Assembly: GCF_947496875.1 (NCBI RefSeq)
Contig: NZ_CANMEH010000012.1
Coordinates: 1 to 64,000, forward strand
Direction: 5' to 3'
From: an uncultured Paracoccus sp.
GTDB taxonomy: Bacteria > Pseudomonadota > Alphaproteobacteria > Rhodobacterales > Rhodobacteraceae
DNA: 64,000 nt
Shown here one piece after another: positions 8,386-15,828 of this stretch. Position numbers and translations under genes: made by a program. The notes beneath the pieces are model-generated. The model was not told where the DNA came from and did no database searches. It saw nothing but the letters and a program-made list of their open reading frames with translations. Each line of letters opens with the position of its first letter. Within the stretch, counting starts at the first letter, position 1.

Positions 8386-8907
8386 ATGAACACACCGATC
8401 CCCGCGCAGGACGTCCGCCCCGAACCGGGCGCGATCAACCGGTTCTGCATCCTCGCCCTCGACCTCGGCACCACGACCGGCTGGGCGCTCCGCAGCCACG
8501 ACGGACTGACCACCAGCGGCACGGTCAGCTTTCGGCCCGGCCGCTTCGACGGCGGCGGCATGCGCTACCTCCGCTTCACGAACTGGCTGACCGAACTCGA
8601 CCGGCTGTCCAGGTCCATCGCCGCGATCTGGTTCGAGGAAGTCCGGCGCCATGCCGGCACCGACGCGGCCCACATCTACGGCGGGCTGATGGCAACCCTG
8701 ACCTCGTGGGCTGAACTGCGGGGCATCCCCTACGAGGGCGTTCCGGTCGGCACGATCAAGCGCTACGCCACCGGCAAGGGCAATGCGCCGAAAGAGGCGA
8801 TGATCGCCGCGGCGCGAGCACGAGGGTTCTCGCCCGCCGACGACAACGAGGCCGACGCCATCGCGATCCTCCATTGGGCGCTCGAGACGAACGGGGGCCT
8901 GGGATGA
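8386..8907 (+). CDS. RuvC-like Holliday junction resolvase
   Basis: Predicted RNase H-fold endonuclease of the phage RuvC type, 173 residues. The first acidic strand is LALDLGTTTGW (Asp26), an acidic residue follows in IWFEEVRRH (about 84), and the C-terminal catalytic Asp pair lies in DDNEADAIAIL (about 152-157). This fits a junction-resolving nuclease that processes replicated phage DNA before packaging. It is the first rightward gene after the repeat array, so it probably uses a promoter within 8257-8385. Its stop overlaps the start at 8904 by 4 nt. Divergence from cellular RuvC is large, so the exact substrate is inferred. Confidence 0.82.
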   Translation: MNTPIPAQDVRPEPGAINRFCILALDLGTTTGWALRSHDGLTTSGTVSFRPGRFDGGGMRYLRFTNWLTELDRLSRSIAAIWFEEVRRHAGTDAAHIYGGLMATLTSWAELRGIPYEGVPVGTIKRYATGKGNAPKEAMIAAARARGFSPADDNEADAIAILHWALETNGGLG

Positions 8908-9104
8908 GGTGGTATCCGAAAGGCTACGGCGGCTCGCGCCGGGATCCCGACCAGGTGAAACGCGATGGCTGGCATGACGAAGGCGTGCTCGCCGTCTCCG
9001 TCGACGACCACCGCCTGACCTGGCCAGAGCGCGAGCTGGTCCGTCAGCTCGGTGAGAAGCTGTATGGGCCTCGGGCGAACGACCGGGAGGCCGCGAATGG
9101 CTGA
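8904..9104 (+). CDS. Small hypothetical phage protein
   Basis: Unrecognised 66-residue hydrophilic protein, starting at an ATG that overlaps the resolvase stop (ATGA) and ending 8 nt inside the next gene. It contains a short TWPERELVRQLGEKLYG helix and many charged residues, with no signal or membrane segment. Tight overlap on both sides supports it as a real gene translated in the same operon. Function unknown. Confidence 0.6.
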   Translation: MRWYPKGYGGSRRDPDQVKRDGWHDEGVLAVSVDDHRLTWPERELVRQLGEKLYGPRANDREAANG

Positions 9105-9525
9105 GTGGACGCCGACCATGGTCGAGGACCGGCTCGAGAGCGCCGCCGACGTGTTCCGCTCGTTGCCCGAGGTGAAGCCGCAGGGCTACTTCAACGCCTG
9201 GCCCGAGTACTTCCACAGTTTCGCGGACCAAGTGGGCCAGGAGCCTCGGATGCGCCGGCCCAAGCCCGGGCCGCGTGACATCACGCAGGCCGAGGATGCT
9301 CTGCTCTGGCTGCGCTGGCTCGACCCTGCCGATGCGCGCCTGCTCTGGCTCCGGGCGAACCGAAAGCCGTGGAAGCCGATCTGCTGGGAACTCGGCATCA
9401 GCCGCGCCACCGCGAACCGGCGCTGGCAGTACGGGATCGCGGTCATCGTCTGGCGCTTGAACGGGAGGCAGGTGCCGCGGAAGCGGTCGATGGAGTTCGT
9501 GGTTCGCCGAGCCGATCGAGTCTAG
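9097..9525 (+). CDS. DUF6362-like helix-turn-helix phage protein
   Basis: A 142-residue protein matching what I remember of the DUF6362 family: an N-terminal MVEDRLESAADVFRSLP segment, a central GYFNAWPEYFHSFADQVG stretch, and a C-terminal helix-turn-helix with WKPICWELGISRATANRRW (about 90-108). The last segment resembles the DNA-contacting helices of sigma-like regulators. The ATG at 9097 is preferred over an upstream extension because the conserved MAEWTP start lies there. As the last gene before the structural region in related prophages it may regulate late genes, but this is inference. The dGTPase insert begins less than 100 bp downstream. Confidence 0.7.
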   Translation: MAEWTPTMVEDRLESAADVFRSLPEVKPQGYFNAWPEYFHSFADQVGQEPRMRRPKPGPRDITQAEDALLWLRWLDPADARLLWLRANRKPWKPICWELGISRATANRRWQYGIAVIVWRLNGRQVPRKRSMEFVVRRADRV

Positions 9526-9608
9526 ATGAAGACGCAATCACCTGCTAAACCACTACTCATAGTAAGGCTTGGCGTGAGGCCAGAGCGAGTCGGGGAGTGT
9601 TGCCGCGC

Positions 9609-11129
9609 ATGATGGATTGGGACCGTTTGCTTAGCGGTGAGCGCCTCGGGGACCTGCTGGGGCGCGAGAAGCCGAAGGGCAAGCCACCCGGACCAGCTTT
9701 TGCGGATGGTCAGTTTCGCCTGCCGCAAGAGCGCGACCATGATCGTATCTTGTTCTCAACTCCCTTTCGCAGGATGGGCGACAAGACGCAGGTCTTCCCT
9801 CTGGAAAGCATCGAGAGCATCAGAACACGCCTAACCCACTCATATGAAGTGGCAAACCTAGCGCGTTCGCTCGGCCTCGAGATTGCTCACACGCTTTCCG
9901 ATAGGCTGCCTGCGCACGCCATCAGGGTATTGCCCGCGACACTTGCTGCGGTCGGTCTGGCGCATGATATCGGAAATCCTCCATTCGGACACCAAGGCGA
10001 GTTCGCAATTCGGGCTTGGTTCAAAAGGAACAAAGACGTTCTCTTTGTCCCACCCACTGAACCAGAGAACTCCGAGGTTGCCGCAGACGTCAATTTGCTC
10101 GAAGACCAGCACAAGAACGACTTCCTTTTCTTCGAGGGTAACGCGCAAACGCTTCGCGTGCTCACGAAGCTGCAGGTTATTGGTGATGATCTTGGGCTGA
10201 ATCTATCCGTCGGCACGCTCGCGGCGGTCATGAAATACGTTGCGTCATCGGACACCCTCGACAAGTCCAAGCAAGCGCGAAAAAAGGTCGGGTACTTCAC
10301 GTCTGAGCGCTATGCTGTCGAGCGAATTCGCGAAGAGACTGGTCTCAGCGGCAATAGCCGACATCCGCTCGCCCTGGTCATGGAGGCTTGCGATGACATC
10401 GCTTATTCCGTTTTGGATGCAGAGGACGCGATCAAGAAGGGGCTGGTCTCGCTCAACGATCTGCTCGCGGCGTTGGAGTACCACCCCGACGGCGAAGACA
10501 AGCTCGATGCGGTAACAAAGCACCTTTGCGAACTTGCCCGTTGGGAGCTGGATTTTCTGCGACGTCAGCAACTTCACCCAAGCGAGCTTCAAGATGTTGC
10601 GACCCAGAAGTTCCGCGTTCATGCGATTCACTTGATGGTATCGGCGGTTGCCGAAGCGTTCAGGGAAAACTATGAGTCGATTATTTCAGGTTCATTCGAC
10701 GATGAACTGATAAAGAAATCTGAGGCAGCGAAACTCTGCAGCGCGCTGAAGAAGTTTGACCGAGAGAACGCATTTAGCCACAAGTCCGTTCTCGAAATTG
10801 AGCTGAATGGTTACAACGTGCTCAATCGGCTAATGGATTTCTTATGGGTTGGAATCAGTCAGCGCAAATCTTTTCAAGACTTGGCGAGTGATCGAACGAC
10901 GCCTTTTGCAGCATACGTGTATAGTCGGATCTCGAAGAACTATCGGCGGATGTTTGAGGGCAAGGTTGAGAAGTACCACCCCGATCCTCGACTACCCATA
11001 CGTTACAAGGAGATGCAGCTTCTCACGGACATGGTTTCTGGGATGACGGATCAATTCTGCATTGATCTATACAGGGACTTTGAGCAGCACTATCGGGAAA
11101 TGAGACGGGTCGATGGAACGCCAGCTTGA
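9609..11129 (+). CDS. dGTPase-like HD-domain dNTP triphosphohydrolase
   Basis: Predicted deoxynucleoside triphosphate triphosphohydrolase of the Dgt/SAMHD1-type HD superfamily, 506 residues, near the usual length. The HD signature is complete: RLTHSYEV (His77), LAHDIG (His119-Asp120), FGHQGE (His128), and a later metal-ligand Asp in ACDDIAYSVLDAEDA. It should cleave dGTP or other dNTPs to nucleoside and tripolyphosphate. ATG codons at 9609 and 9612 follow a GGGGAG stretch; a GTG at 9597 is an alternative. Base composition is clearly more AT-rich than in flanking phage genes, implying separate acquisition. It overlaps the nucleotidyltransferase gene by 17 nt. dGTPases are known anti-phage effectors that deplete dNTPs, so prophage-encoded defence is the favoured role. 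Confidence 0.88.
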   Translation: MMDWDRLLSGERLGDLLGREKPKGKPPGPAFADGQFRLPQERDHDRILFSTPFRRMGDKTQVFPLESIESIRTRLTHSYEVANLARSLGLEIAHTLSDRLPAHAIRVLPATLAAVGLAHDIGNPPFGHQGEFAIRAWFKRNKDVLFVPPTEPENSEVAADVNLLEDQHKNDFLFFEGNAQTLRVLTKLQVIGDDLGLNLSVGTLAAVMKYVASSDTLDKSKQARKKVGYFTSERYAVERIREETGLSGNSRHPLALVMEACDDIAYSVLDAEDAIKKGLVSLNDLLAALEYHPDGEDKLDAVTKHLCELARWELDFLRRQQLHPSELQDVATQKFRVHAIHLMVSAVAEAFRENYESIISGSFDDELIKKSEAAKLCSALKKFDRENAFSHKSVLEIELNGYNVLNRLMDFLWVGISQRKSFQDLASDRTTPFAAYVYSRISKNYRRMFEGKVEKYHPDPRLPIRYKEMQLLTDMVSGMTDQFCIDLYRDFEQHYREMRRVDGTPA

Positions 11130-11886
11130 GAGCAGGATCCATTATTTTTTCAGATCGCGTTATCGCGGGCGTAAAGATGTACACGTTGTACTGAAGGATC
11201 TCCGCAGACACGGACGACTGGTATTGGTTGGAGGCATGCTGCGCGACCTCGCATTGTTCGGGAACGCTGGCTTTAGATCCGACTTGGACTTTGTGATTGC
11301 ACCTTACGATCTCGGTAGCTTCGAAAAGCACATGGGATCAATTGGAGCGCGTATAAATCGGTTTGGTGGTTACGCCTTGCCGTCCAGAAAGTGGCAGATA
11401 GATGTTTGGCCCTTGGAGAAAACGTGGGCGCATGTAGCTGGTCATGCGAGGGTGCGCACTGTCGGAGACCTTCGAAGTGCAACGTTCTTCAGGTGCGACG
11501 CTATTCTTTATGATCTTGATTATCGGAAGCTGATTGCGGCCCCAGAATATTTTGATGACCTGACAAACAAAGTTCTTGAGATTAATCTTAGACCAAACCC
11601 CAATCCGAAGGGAAACGCTGTCCGCGCTTTCAGGTACGCTTTGATGAAGGGGTTCCGGTGGGGGCCTCAGCTCTCTGAATTTGTCGATGAGGTGCTTGAG
11701 AGCGAGGGATGGGGCGCCCTACTCGAGGCCGAACGTCGATCCTTTCGTTCGCAGTATCTTCAGGGTATTTCCTTCGAACATCTAAAGCGAGCGCTTCGGT
11801 CCCATGTTTCCGGAGATCAGAGCGATCCTTTCGATGCAACGGCGTTTCAAAGAAACGTCCAGCTTACGCTGCCCTATATTCACTAG
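11113..11886 (+). CDS. Pol beta-fold nucleotidyltransferase paired with dGTPase
   Basis: Predicted nucleotidyltransferase with a poly(A) polymerase/CCA-enzyme-like head domain, 257 residues. LVGGMLRDLALFG (39-50) followed by SDLDF (Asp57, Asp59) and WQIDVW (Asp97) gives the GG...R-D motif and three acidic residues expected of this catalytic fold. The rest, rich in basic and aromatic residues, has no domain I recognise; no HD or HEPN domain is fused. It overlaps the dGTPase frame by 17 nt and shares its lower GC content, so the two arrived together. It could modify tRNA or a protein, make a nucleotide signal, or control the dGTPase; the sequence does not decide which. Confidence 0.75.
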   Translation: MERQLESRIHYFFRSRYRGRKDVHVVLKDLRRHGRLVLVGGMLRDLALFGNAGFRSDLDFVIAPYDLGSFEKHMGSIGARINRFGGYALPSRKWQIDVWPLEKTWAHVAGHARVRTVGDLRSATFFRCDAILYDLDYRKLIAAPEYFDDLTNKVLEINLRPNPNPKGNAVRAFRYALMKGFRWGPQLSEFVDEVLESEGWGALLEAERRSFRSQYLQGISFEHLKRALRSHVSGDQSDPFDATAFQRNVQLTLPYIH

Positions 11887-12348
11887 CGCCGAACGGTCGC
11901 CACTTGTTCCGTTGTCAATTGGCCTTTTTTGGTTGAGACATTTTCTTGCGAGACACCGGACTGCGAGACGGATCACCTTTCTGACGGTATCCATGACGAT
12001 ATACTCGGGGTCGTGCGCTCGGGCGAACCGACGCTCATCCTGAGGTGGACACCGGGGCTGGCTTCCGGGGTCCGGCCGGGGTCCGGGCCGCCAAGCCTTT
12101 GTTTTTCGGTTCCTTTCCGGGTCGAAACGTATGCTGGCGGGCGAAGCGCGGGACATCGCCAGCGACAGGGCCGGATTTTTGGGAAGCCACCCGGAAGCCG
12201 GACCCATCCGCGCCGCGCGCAACCACCAATGAACGCTGGCCTTTCGACCGGACACCTCTGGTAGTCGCTGGACCCCGCTTGGAGTCCAGCTCGGCAACCG
12301 GAGTCCGGAAGCCACCGGCATCTACCCGACCGAGGAACCTTGCCCACC
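11887..12348. other. Gene-free spacer right of the dGTPase insert
   Basis: About 460 bp with no frame I trust. The first 120 bp are AT-richer and belong with the insert. From about 12040 the sequence returns to high GC and is full of GGTCCGG/CCGGACC-type words. Short frames on both strands (for example minus-strand 12229-12035) lack normal starts and ribosome binding sites. The right end carries GAGGAA at 12332-12337, the ribosome binding site for the methyltransferase. The insert boundary probably lies near 12020-12050. Confidence 0.5.
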
Positions 12349-13725
12349 ATGACGCTGAGCTTCGCCCCGGACGCGATCGAGACGTGGCCGCTGGCCAAGC
12401 TCCAGCCCTACGCGAAGAATGCGAAGGCGCACGGGCCGGACCAAGTCGCGAAGATCGCCGCCAGCATGGCCGAGTTCGGCTGGACCGTGCCTTGCCTCGT
12501 GGCCGAGGACGGCGAACTGATCGCGGGCCATGGCCGGGTGCTGGCCGCCACGCAGCTCGGGCTGACCGAAGCGCCGGTCATCGTGCTCGGGCATCTGACC
12601 GAGGCGCAGCGGCGGGCTTACCGGATTGCGGACAACAAGCTGACGGAACTCGGCACCTGGGACGAGGCGCTGCTGTCGGCGGAAATGAACGACCTCTTGG
12701 CCGAGGATTTCGACCTGTCGCTGGTCGGGTTTTCCGATGGCGAGCTCGACAAGCTGCTGGCCTTCGTGCCGGAGGGGGACGGTGAAGGAGGTGGCGCCGG
12801 GGGCTCCGTGCCGCCGGTGACCATCCCCGAACCACCGCGCAATCCGGCGTCGCGGACGGGCGATCTCTGGATCCTCGGCGACAACCGCCTGCTGTGCGGT
12901 GACAGCACCAGCGCTGCCGATGTGCGTCGCCTGATGAATGGCGAGCGGGCGATCCTGTTCGCGACCGACCCACCGTATCTGGTGGACTACGATGGCTCGA
13001 ACCACCCGACCCGGAACAAGGATTGGTCCGCGTCTTATGGCACGACCTGGGACGACAGTTCGCAGGGGGCGGAACTCTACGACGGGTTCATCGCTGCAGC
13101 CGTGGCGGAAGCGATCGCCGAGAACGCCGCCTGGTACTGCTGGCACGCCTCGCGCCGCCAGGCGATGCTCGAGGCCTGCTGGGAGAAGGCGGGCGCCTTC
13201 GTGCACCAGCAAATCATCTGGGTGAAGGACCGCGGGGTGCTCACCCGCTCGCACTATCTCTGGAAGCACGAGCCCTGCTTCATGGGCTGGCGTCGTCCGA
13301 ACCGCCCGCCGAAGGTCTCCGAGCAGACGCTGCCCTCGACGTGGGAGATGCCGTCTTTCGCCAGGGACGAGCGCCCCGACCACCCGACGCCGAAGCCGCT
13401 CGACGCGTTCGGGATCCCGATGCGCCAGCATGTGGCGCGGGGCGGCCTCTGCTACGAGCCGTTCTCGGGGTCAGGTTCGCAGATCATGGCGGGGGAAGCC
13501 AATGGCCGCCGCGTCTTCGCGATGGAGATCAGCCCGGCCTATGTCGATGTCGCCGTAGAGCGCTGGCAGGCTCAGACCGGCAAGGACGCGATCCTCGACG
13601 GCGACGGCCGGACCTTTGCGCAGGTGAGGACCGAGCGGCTGGGCGACGACGATACCGCGCCCAAGGCAACGGCCGACACCGATGCCGCGCCCGAACCCGC
13701 GCGAAAGCGCAAGTCCGCCGCATGA
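12349..13725 (+). CDS. ParB-domain DNA methyltransferase
   Basis: Phage fusion protein of 458 residues. Residues about 10-100 form a ParB/Srx-like nuclease domain (AKNAKAHGPDQVAKIAASM; LIAGHGRVLAA). After a Gly-rich linker comes a DNA methyltransferase with catalytic TDPPY (Asp207-Tyr210) and, later, the SAM-binding loop EPFSGSGSQ (about 370-378), the beta-class order, so N4-cytosine or N6-adenine methylation is expected. The Ala/Lys-rich tail is probably disordered. The ATG at 12349 lies 11 nt after GAGGAA and is preferred to the TTG at 12340. The usual interpretation is protection of phage DNA from host restriction. Its stop overlaps the next start by 4 nt. Confidence 0.88.
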   Translation: MTLSFAPDAIETWPLAKLQPYAKNAKAHGPDQVAKIAASMAEFGWTVPCLVAEDGELIAGHGRVLAATQLGLTEAPVIVLGHLTEAQRRAYRIADNKLTELGTWDEALLSAEMNDLLAEDFDLSLVGFSDGELDKLLAFVPEGDGEGGGAGGSVPPVTIPEPPRNPASRTGDLWILGDNRLLCGDSTSAADVRRLMNGERAILFATDPPYLVDYDGSNHPTRNKDWSASYGTTWDDSSQGAELYDGFIAAAVAEAIAENAAWYCWHASRRQAMLEACWEKAGAFVHQQIIWVKDRGVLTRSHYLWKHEPCFMGWRRPNRPPKVSEQTLPSTWEMPSFARDERPDHPTPKPLDAFGIPMRQHVARGGLCYEPFSGSGSQIMAGEANGRRVFAMEISPAYVDVAVERWQAQTGKDAILDGDGRTFAQVRTERLGDDDTAPKATADTDAAPEPARKRKSAA

Positions 13726-13946
13726 AGCAGTCGCGCGCCATGTCGCTGATCGAGTCCGTCGCTAACGTGATCGTCGGCTACGGCATTGCGGTCGTCACGC
13801 AGATCCTGATCTTCCCCTTCTTCGGCCTGCACACGACGCTGGCGCAAAATCTGCAGATGGGCGCCGTGTTCACGGTAGTCAGCATCGCCCGGACCTTCGC
13901 CTTGCGGCGGCTGTTCGAGACAATCCGGATGCGGAGCGCCAAATGA
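13722..13946 (+). CDS. Small two-helix membrane protein (DUF7220-like)
   Basis: A 74-residue protein, overlooked if only the longer overlapping frame from 13023 is considered. The ATG at 13722 overlaps the methyltransferase stop by 4 nt. It has two hydrophobic segments, roughly residues 12-32 (VANVIVGYGIAVVTQILIF) and 42-60 (LQMGAVFTVVSIARTFAL), with a basic C-terminus. This matches the small DUF7220-type proteins I recall next to phage ParB-methyltransferase genes. A holin- or superinfection-exclusion-like membrane role is possible but unproven. Confidence 0.65.
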   Translation: MKQSRAMSLIESVANVIVGYGIAVVTQILIFPFFGLHTTLAQNLQMGAVFTVVSIARTFALRRLFETIRMRSAK

Positions 13947-13979
13947 TCGACCGCCGCCCCGGAGGGACGGCGGTCATCA
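13944..13979. terminator. Hairpin between convergent genes
   Basis: GACCGCCG (13949-13956) pairs with CGGCGGTC (13968-13975), flanked by a partly matching TGAT/ATCA. The stem ends the rightward 12349-13946 pair and the leftward gene ending at 14000. There is no long T run, so a bidirectional terminator is likely rather than certain. Confidence 0.55.
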
Positions 13980-13999
13980 AGTTGTCGGGGTCGGGTGTG

Positions 14000-14572
14000 T
14001 CAGGCGGCAGGGAGTTTGTACACGCGCCCCCGATCCTCGATCTTCTCCGAGGTGACCTCGAGCCCGAGCTTCTTCTTGATCGCCCCGGCCATCGCGCCGC
14101 GCACCGTGTGCGACTGCCAGCCGGTGGCGGCCATGATCTCCTCGATGGTCGCGCCGTCCGGCGCGCGCAGCATGGCGATCAGCGTGGCCTGCTTGGTGCC
14201 CTCGCGCGGCGTGCGCGCCTTGGGCGGGGCCTCGCTGTCGGTGGGCGTGTCCGGCGCGGGTTTCCCGGTGGTTGCCTCCGTCGCGCCCGCAGGCGCGGGG
14301 TTCGCGTCCACGGGCTCGATGCCGATGGCCGCAAGTCCTGCGTCGGTGGCGATCAGCGTGACGCCGTGGCCGTCGCCGGTCTCGCGCCAGACGGGCGCGC
14401 CCCTGCGGATGTCGGCGTCGACCTCTTCGAGGAAGCCCTTGGCGAGCATCGCGCCGACCACCTTGGCAGCGGCGCCCCCGCGCAGGCTCTCGGGCAGCGG
14501 CAGGGCGATGTGCTCGGGCCGCTGGGCGGCAGCGCTCAGGATCAAGGCCTGGGTGTCGGAAAGCTTGGTCAT
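14000..14572 (-). CDS. DUF3489 domain protein
   Basis: A 190-residue protein with a C-terminal winged-helix-like DUF3489 domain (about 125-188), recognisable from TKQATLIAMLRAPDGATIEEI, the ATGWQSHTVRGAM recognition helix and KKKLGLEVTSEK. The N-terminal 70 residues (SDTQALILSAAAQR) form a second helix-turn-helix-like unit, and an Ala/Pro-rich linker (90-122) joins them. Members are common in alphaproteobacterial prophages and plasmids as presumed DNA-binding proteins. It heads leftwards with the two small genes at 14663 and 14929, likely one operon from the divergent region near 15121-15231. Confidence 0.82.
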   Translation of the reverse strand: MTKLSDTQALILSAAAQRPEHIALPLPESLRGGAAAKVVGAMLAKGFLEEVDADIRRGAPVWRETGDGHGVTLIATDAGLAAIGIEPVDANPAPAGATEATTGKPAPDTPTDSEAPPKARTPREGTKQATLIAMLRAPDGATIEEIMAATGWQSHTVRGAMAGAIKKKLGLEVTSEKIEDRGRVYKLPAA

Positions 14573-14662
14573 CGTCGTCTCCCGTATCGGGGCGCGCGGG
14601 ATGCGGGCCCTTCTATGAGGTCGAGCCCGCCAGTCGGCGGGCGGGACCGGGAAGGCGTCGTC

Positions 14663-14887
14663 TCACTCGGCGTGCTCGCCTTCCCTGAAGGCGCTGTCGG
14701 TGATCTCGCGCAGGCGGTCGCGGTAGTGGTTCAGGGTGCCGACATGGCACCAATTCACCTCGTCGGGGCTGGTCTCGAAGTGGTCCGCGCTGAGGGCGGC
14801 GAGCCGCTCCAGCATCGCGTCGATGTCGGTTTTCGCAGCGATGAAGGCGTCGAGGGCGTTGGAGTTGTCGGTTGCATGGCGGGTCAT
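14663..14887 (-). CDS. Small hypothetical protein
   Basis: Unrecognised 74-residue acidic, helical protein with an NWCHVGTLNHYRDRLREI core, which I recall as a common small prophage/plasmid protein in alphaproteobacteria. It sits in the leftward operon between two other small genes. No catalytic or membrane features; function unknown. Confidence 0.6.
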   Translation of the reverse strand: MTRHATDNSNALDAFIAAKTDIDAMLERLAALSADHFETSPDEVNWCHVGTLNHYRDRLREITDSAFREGEHAE

Positions 14888-14928
14888 CCTGGTGGCTCCG
14901 TGGTGCTCATGGCGTGGTCCCCTCAGGA

Positions 14929-15120
14929 TCAGCTGGCGGCGCGGCGCCCGGCCTCATAGGCCTCCTCGAGCGCGTCGCGGATCGCCCAGACGGCGACGTC
15001 GTGGAAGTCGAGCCGGTCGGAGTTCCGGGTCTCCAGCGTCTCCAGGAAGAAGTGGCGCTGCGCGATCTCCAGGATCAGTGCGTCGGGGGCAGTGGCCAGG
15101 TCGGTCTTGAAGCGGGGCAT
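14929..15120 (-). CDS. Small DUF6900-like protein
   Basis: A 63-residue helical protein with the pattern LEIAQRHFFLETLETRNSD then LDFHDVAVWAIRDALEEAY, which matches what I remember of DUF6900. It is the first gene of the leftward small-gene operon and starts divergently from the terminase genes, with the spacer palindrome at 15182-15200 between them. Function unknown. Confidence 0.65.
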   Translation of the reverse strand: MPRFKTDLATAPDALILEIAQRHFFLETLETRNSDRLDFHDVAVWAIRDALEEAYEAGRRAAS

Positions 15121-15181
15121 GGCGGGGTTCCTCGGGTGCGTTGCATCGTCCTTGTGGAGACACGTTCCCTCTGTCTGCGAC

Positions 15182-15200
15182 GCTTATCAACTCGATAAGC
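15182..15200. promoter_or_regulatory. Perfect palindrome in divergent spacer before terminase
   Basis: GCTTATC (15182-15188), AACTC, GATAAGC (15194-15200) is a perfect 7-bp inverted repeat between the leftward operon start (15120) and the terminase small-subunit start (15232). Position and form suit an operator controlling late gene expression or the small-gene operon; the protein that binds is not known. Confidence 0.6.
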
Positions 15201-15231
15201 ACATGATCTTTAATGACAATCGGAGCCGTCG

Positions 15232-15828
15232 ATGCAGGGCATGAGCGAGCGCCAGTACGCCGCCCATGTCGGGCTGTCGCGGGGCGCGATCCAGAAGGCG
15301 AAGACGGCCGAGCGGCTGGTCCTCTATCCCGACGGCAGCATCAACGCGGCCGCCAGCGACGCGCGGCGGGCGGAAACGACGGACCCGTCCAAGACCCGCA
15401 AGCCACCCGCGCCGAAGCTGAAGCCTGTCCCCGAGGCGGCGGTGGCGGCTGTCGGCGACACGCTGCGCGAACAGGGGCTGGCGGTCCCGGCGGTCGGCGG
15501 CGGCACGACCTTTCTGCAGGCGAAGACGGCGAACGAAGTTCTGAAGGCGCAGGAGCGGCGCATCCGGCTCCAGAAGCTGAAGGGGGAGTTGATCGAGCGG
15601 GCCCGCGCGCTGGCGCTGGTGTTCCGGCTGGCGCGGGAGGAACGGGACGCGTGGGTGAACTGGCCCGCGCGTGCGGCGGCGCTGATGGCGGCCGAGCTCT
15701 CGGCGTCGTCCGGCGACGCGACGGGCCAGCAGATCACCGTGGAGCCAGCCGCGATGCAGAAGGTCCTGGAGAAACATGTACGCGCCCACCTCATTGAGCT
15801 CGCCGAGGTCCGGCCCGACTTCCAGTGA
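15232..15828 (+). CDS. Phage terminase small subunit
   Basis: Predicted DNA-recognition subunit of the packaging motor, 198 residues. The N-terminus is a Nu1-like winged helix-turn-helix (SERQYAAHVGLSRGAIQKAK, 5-24), followed by an Ala/Pro linker, a long charged coiled-coil-like region (NEVLKAQERRIRLQKLKGEL) and a C-terminal segment that would contact the large subunit. The ATG at 15232 follows CGGAG. It overlaps the large-subunit start at 15776 in another frame. The family is established for lambda-type (GpA) terminases, which fits the downstream gene. Confidence 0.8.
   Translation: MQGMSERQYAAHVGLSRGAIQKAKTAERLVLYPDGSINAAASDARRAETTDPSKTRKPPAPKLKPVPEAAVAAVGDTLREQGLAVPAVGGGTTFLQAKTANEVLKAQERRIRLQKLKGELIERARALALVFRLAREERDAWVNWPARAAALMAAELSASSGDATGQQITVEPAAMQKVLEKHVRAHLIELAEVRPDFQ

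Noticed and set aside
12035..12229. Small minus-strand gene right of the dGTPase insert
   Set aside because: TTG start, no ribosome binding site, overlaps open frames on the other strand with no clear signal for any of them.
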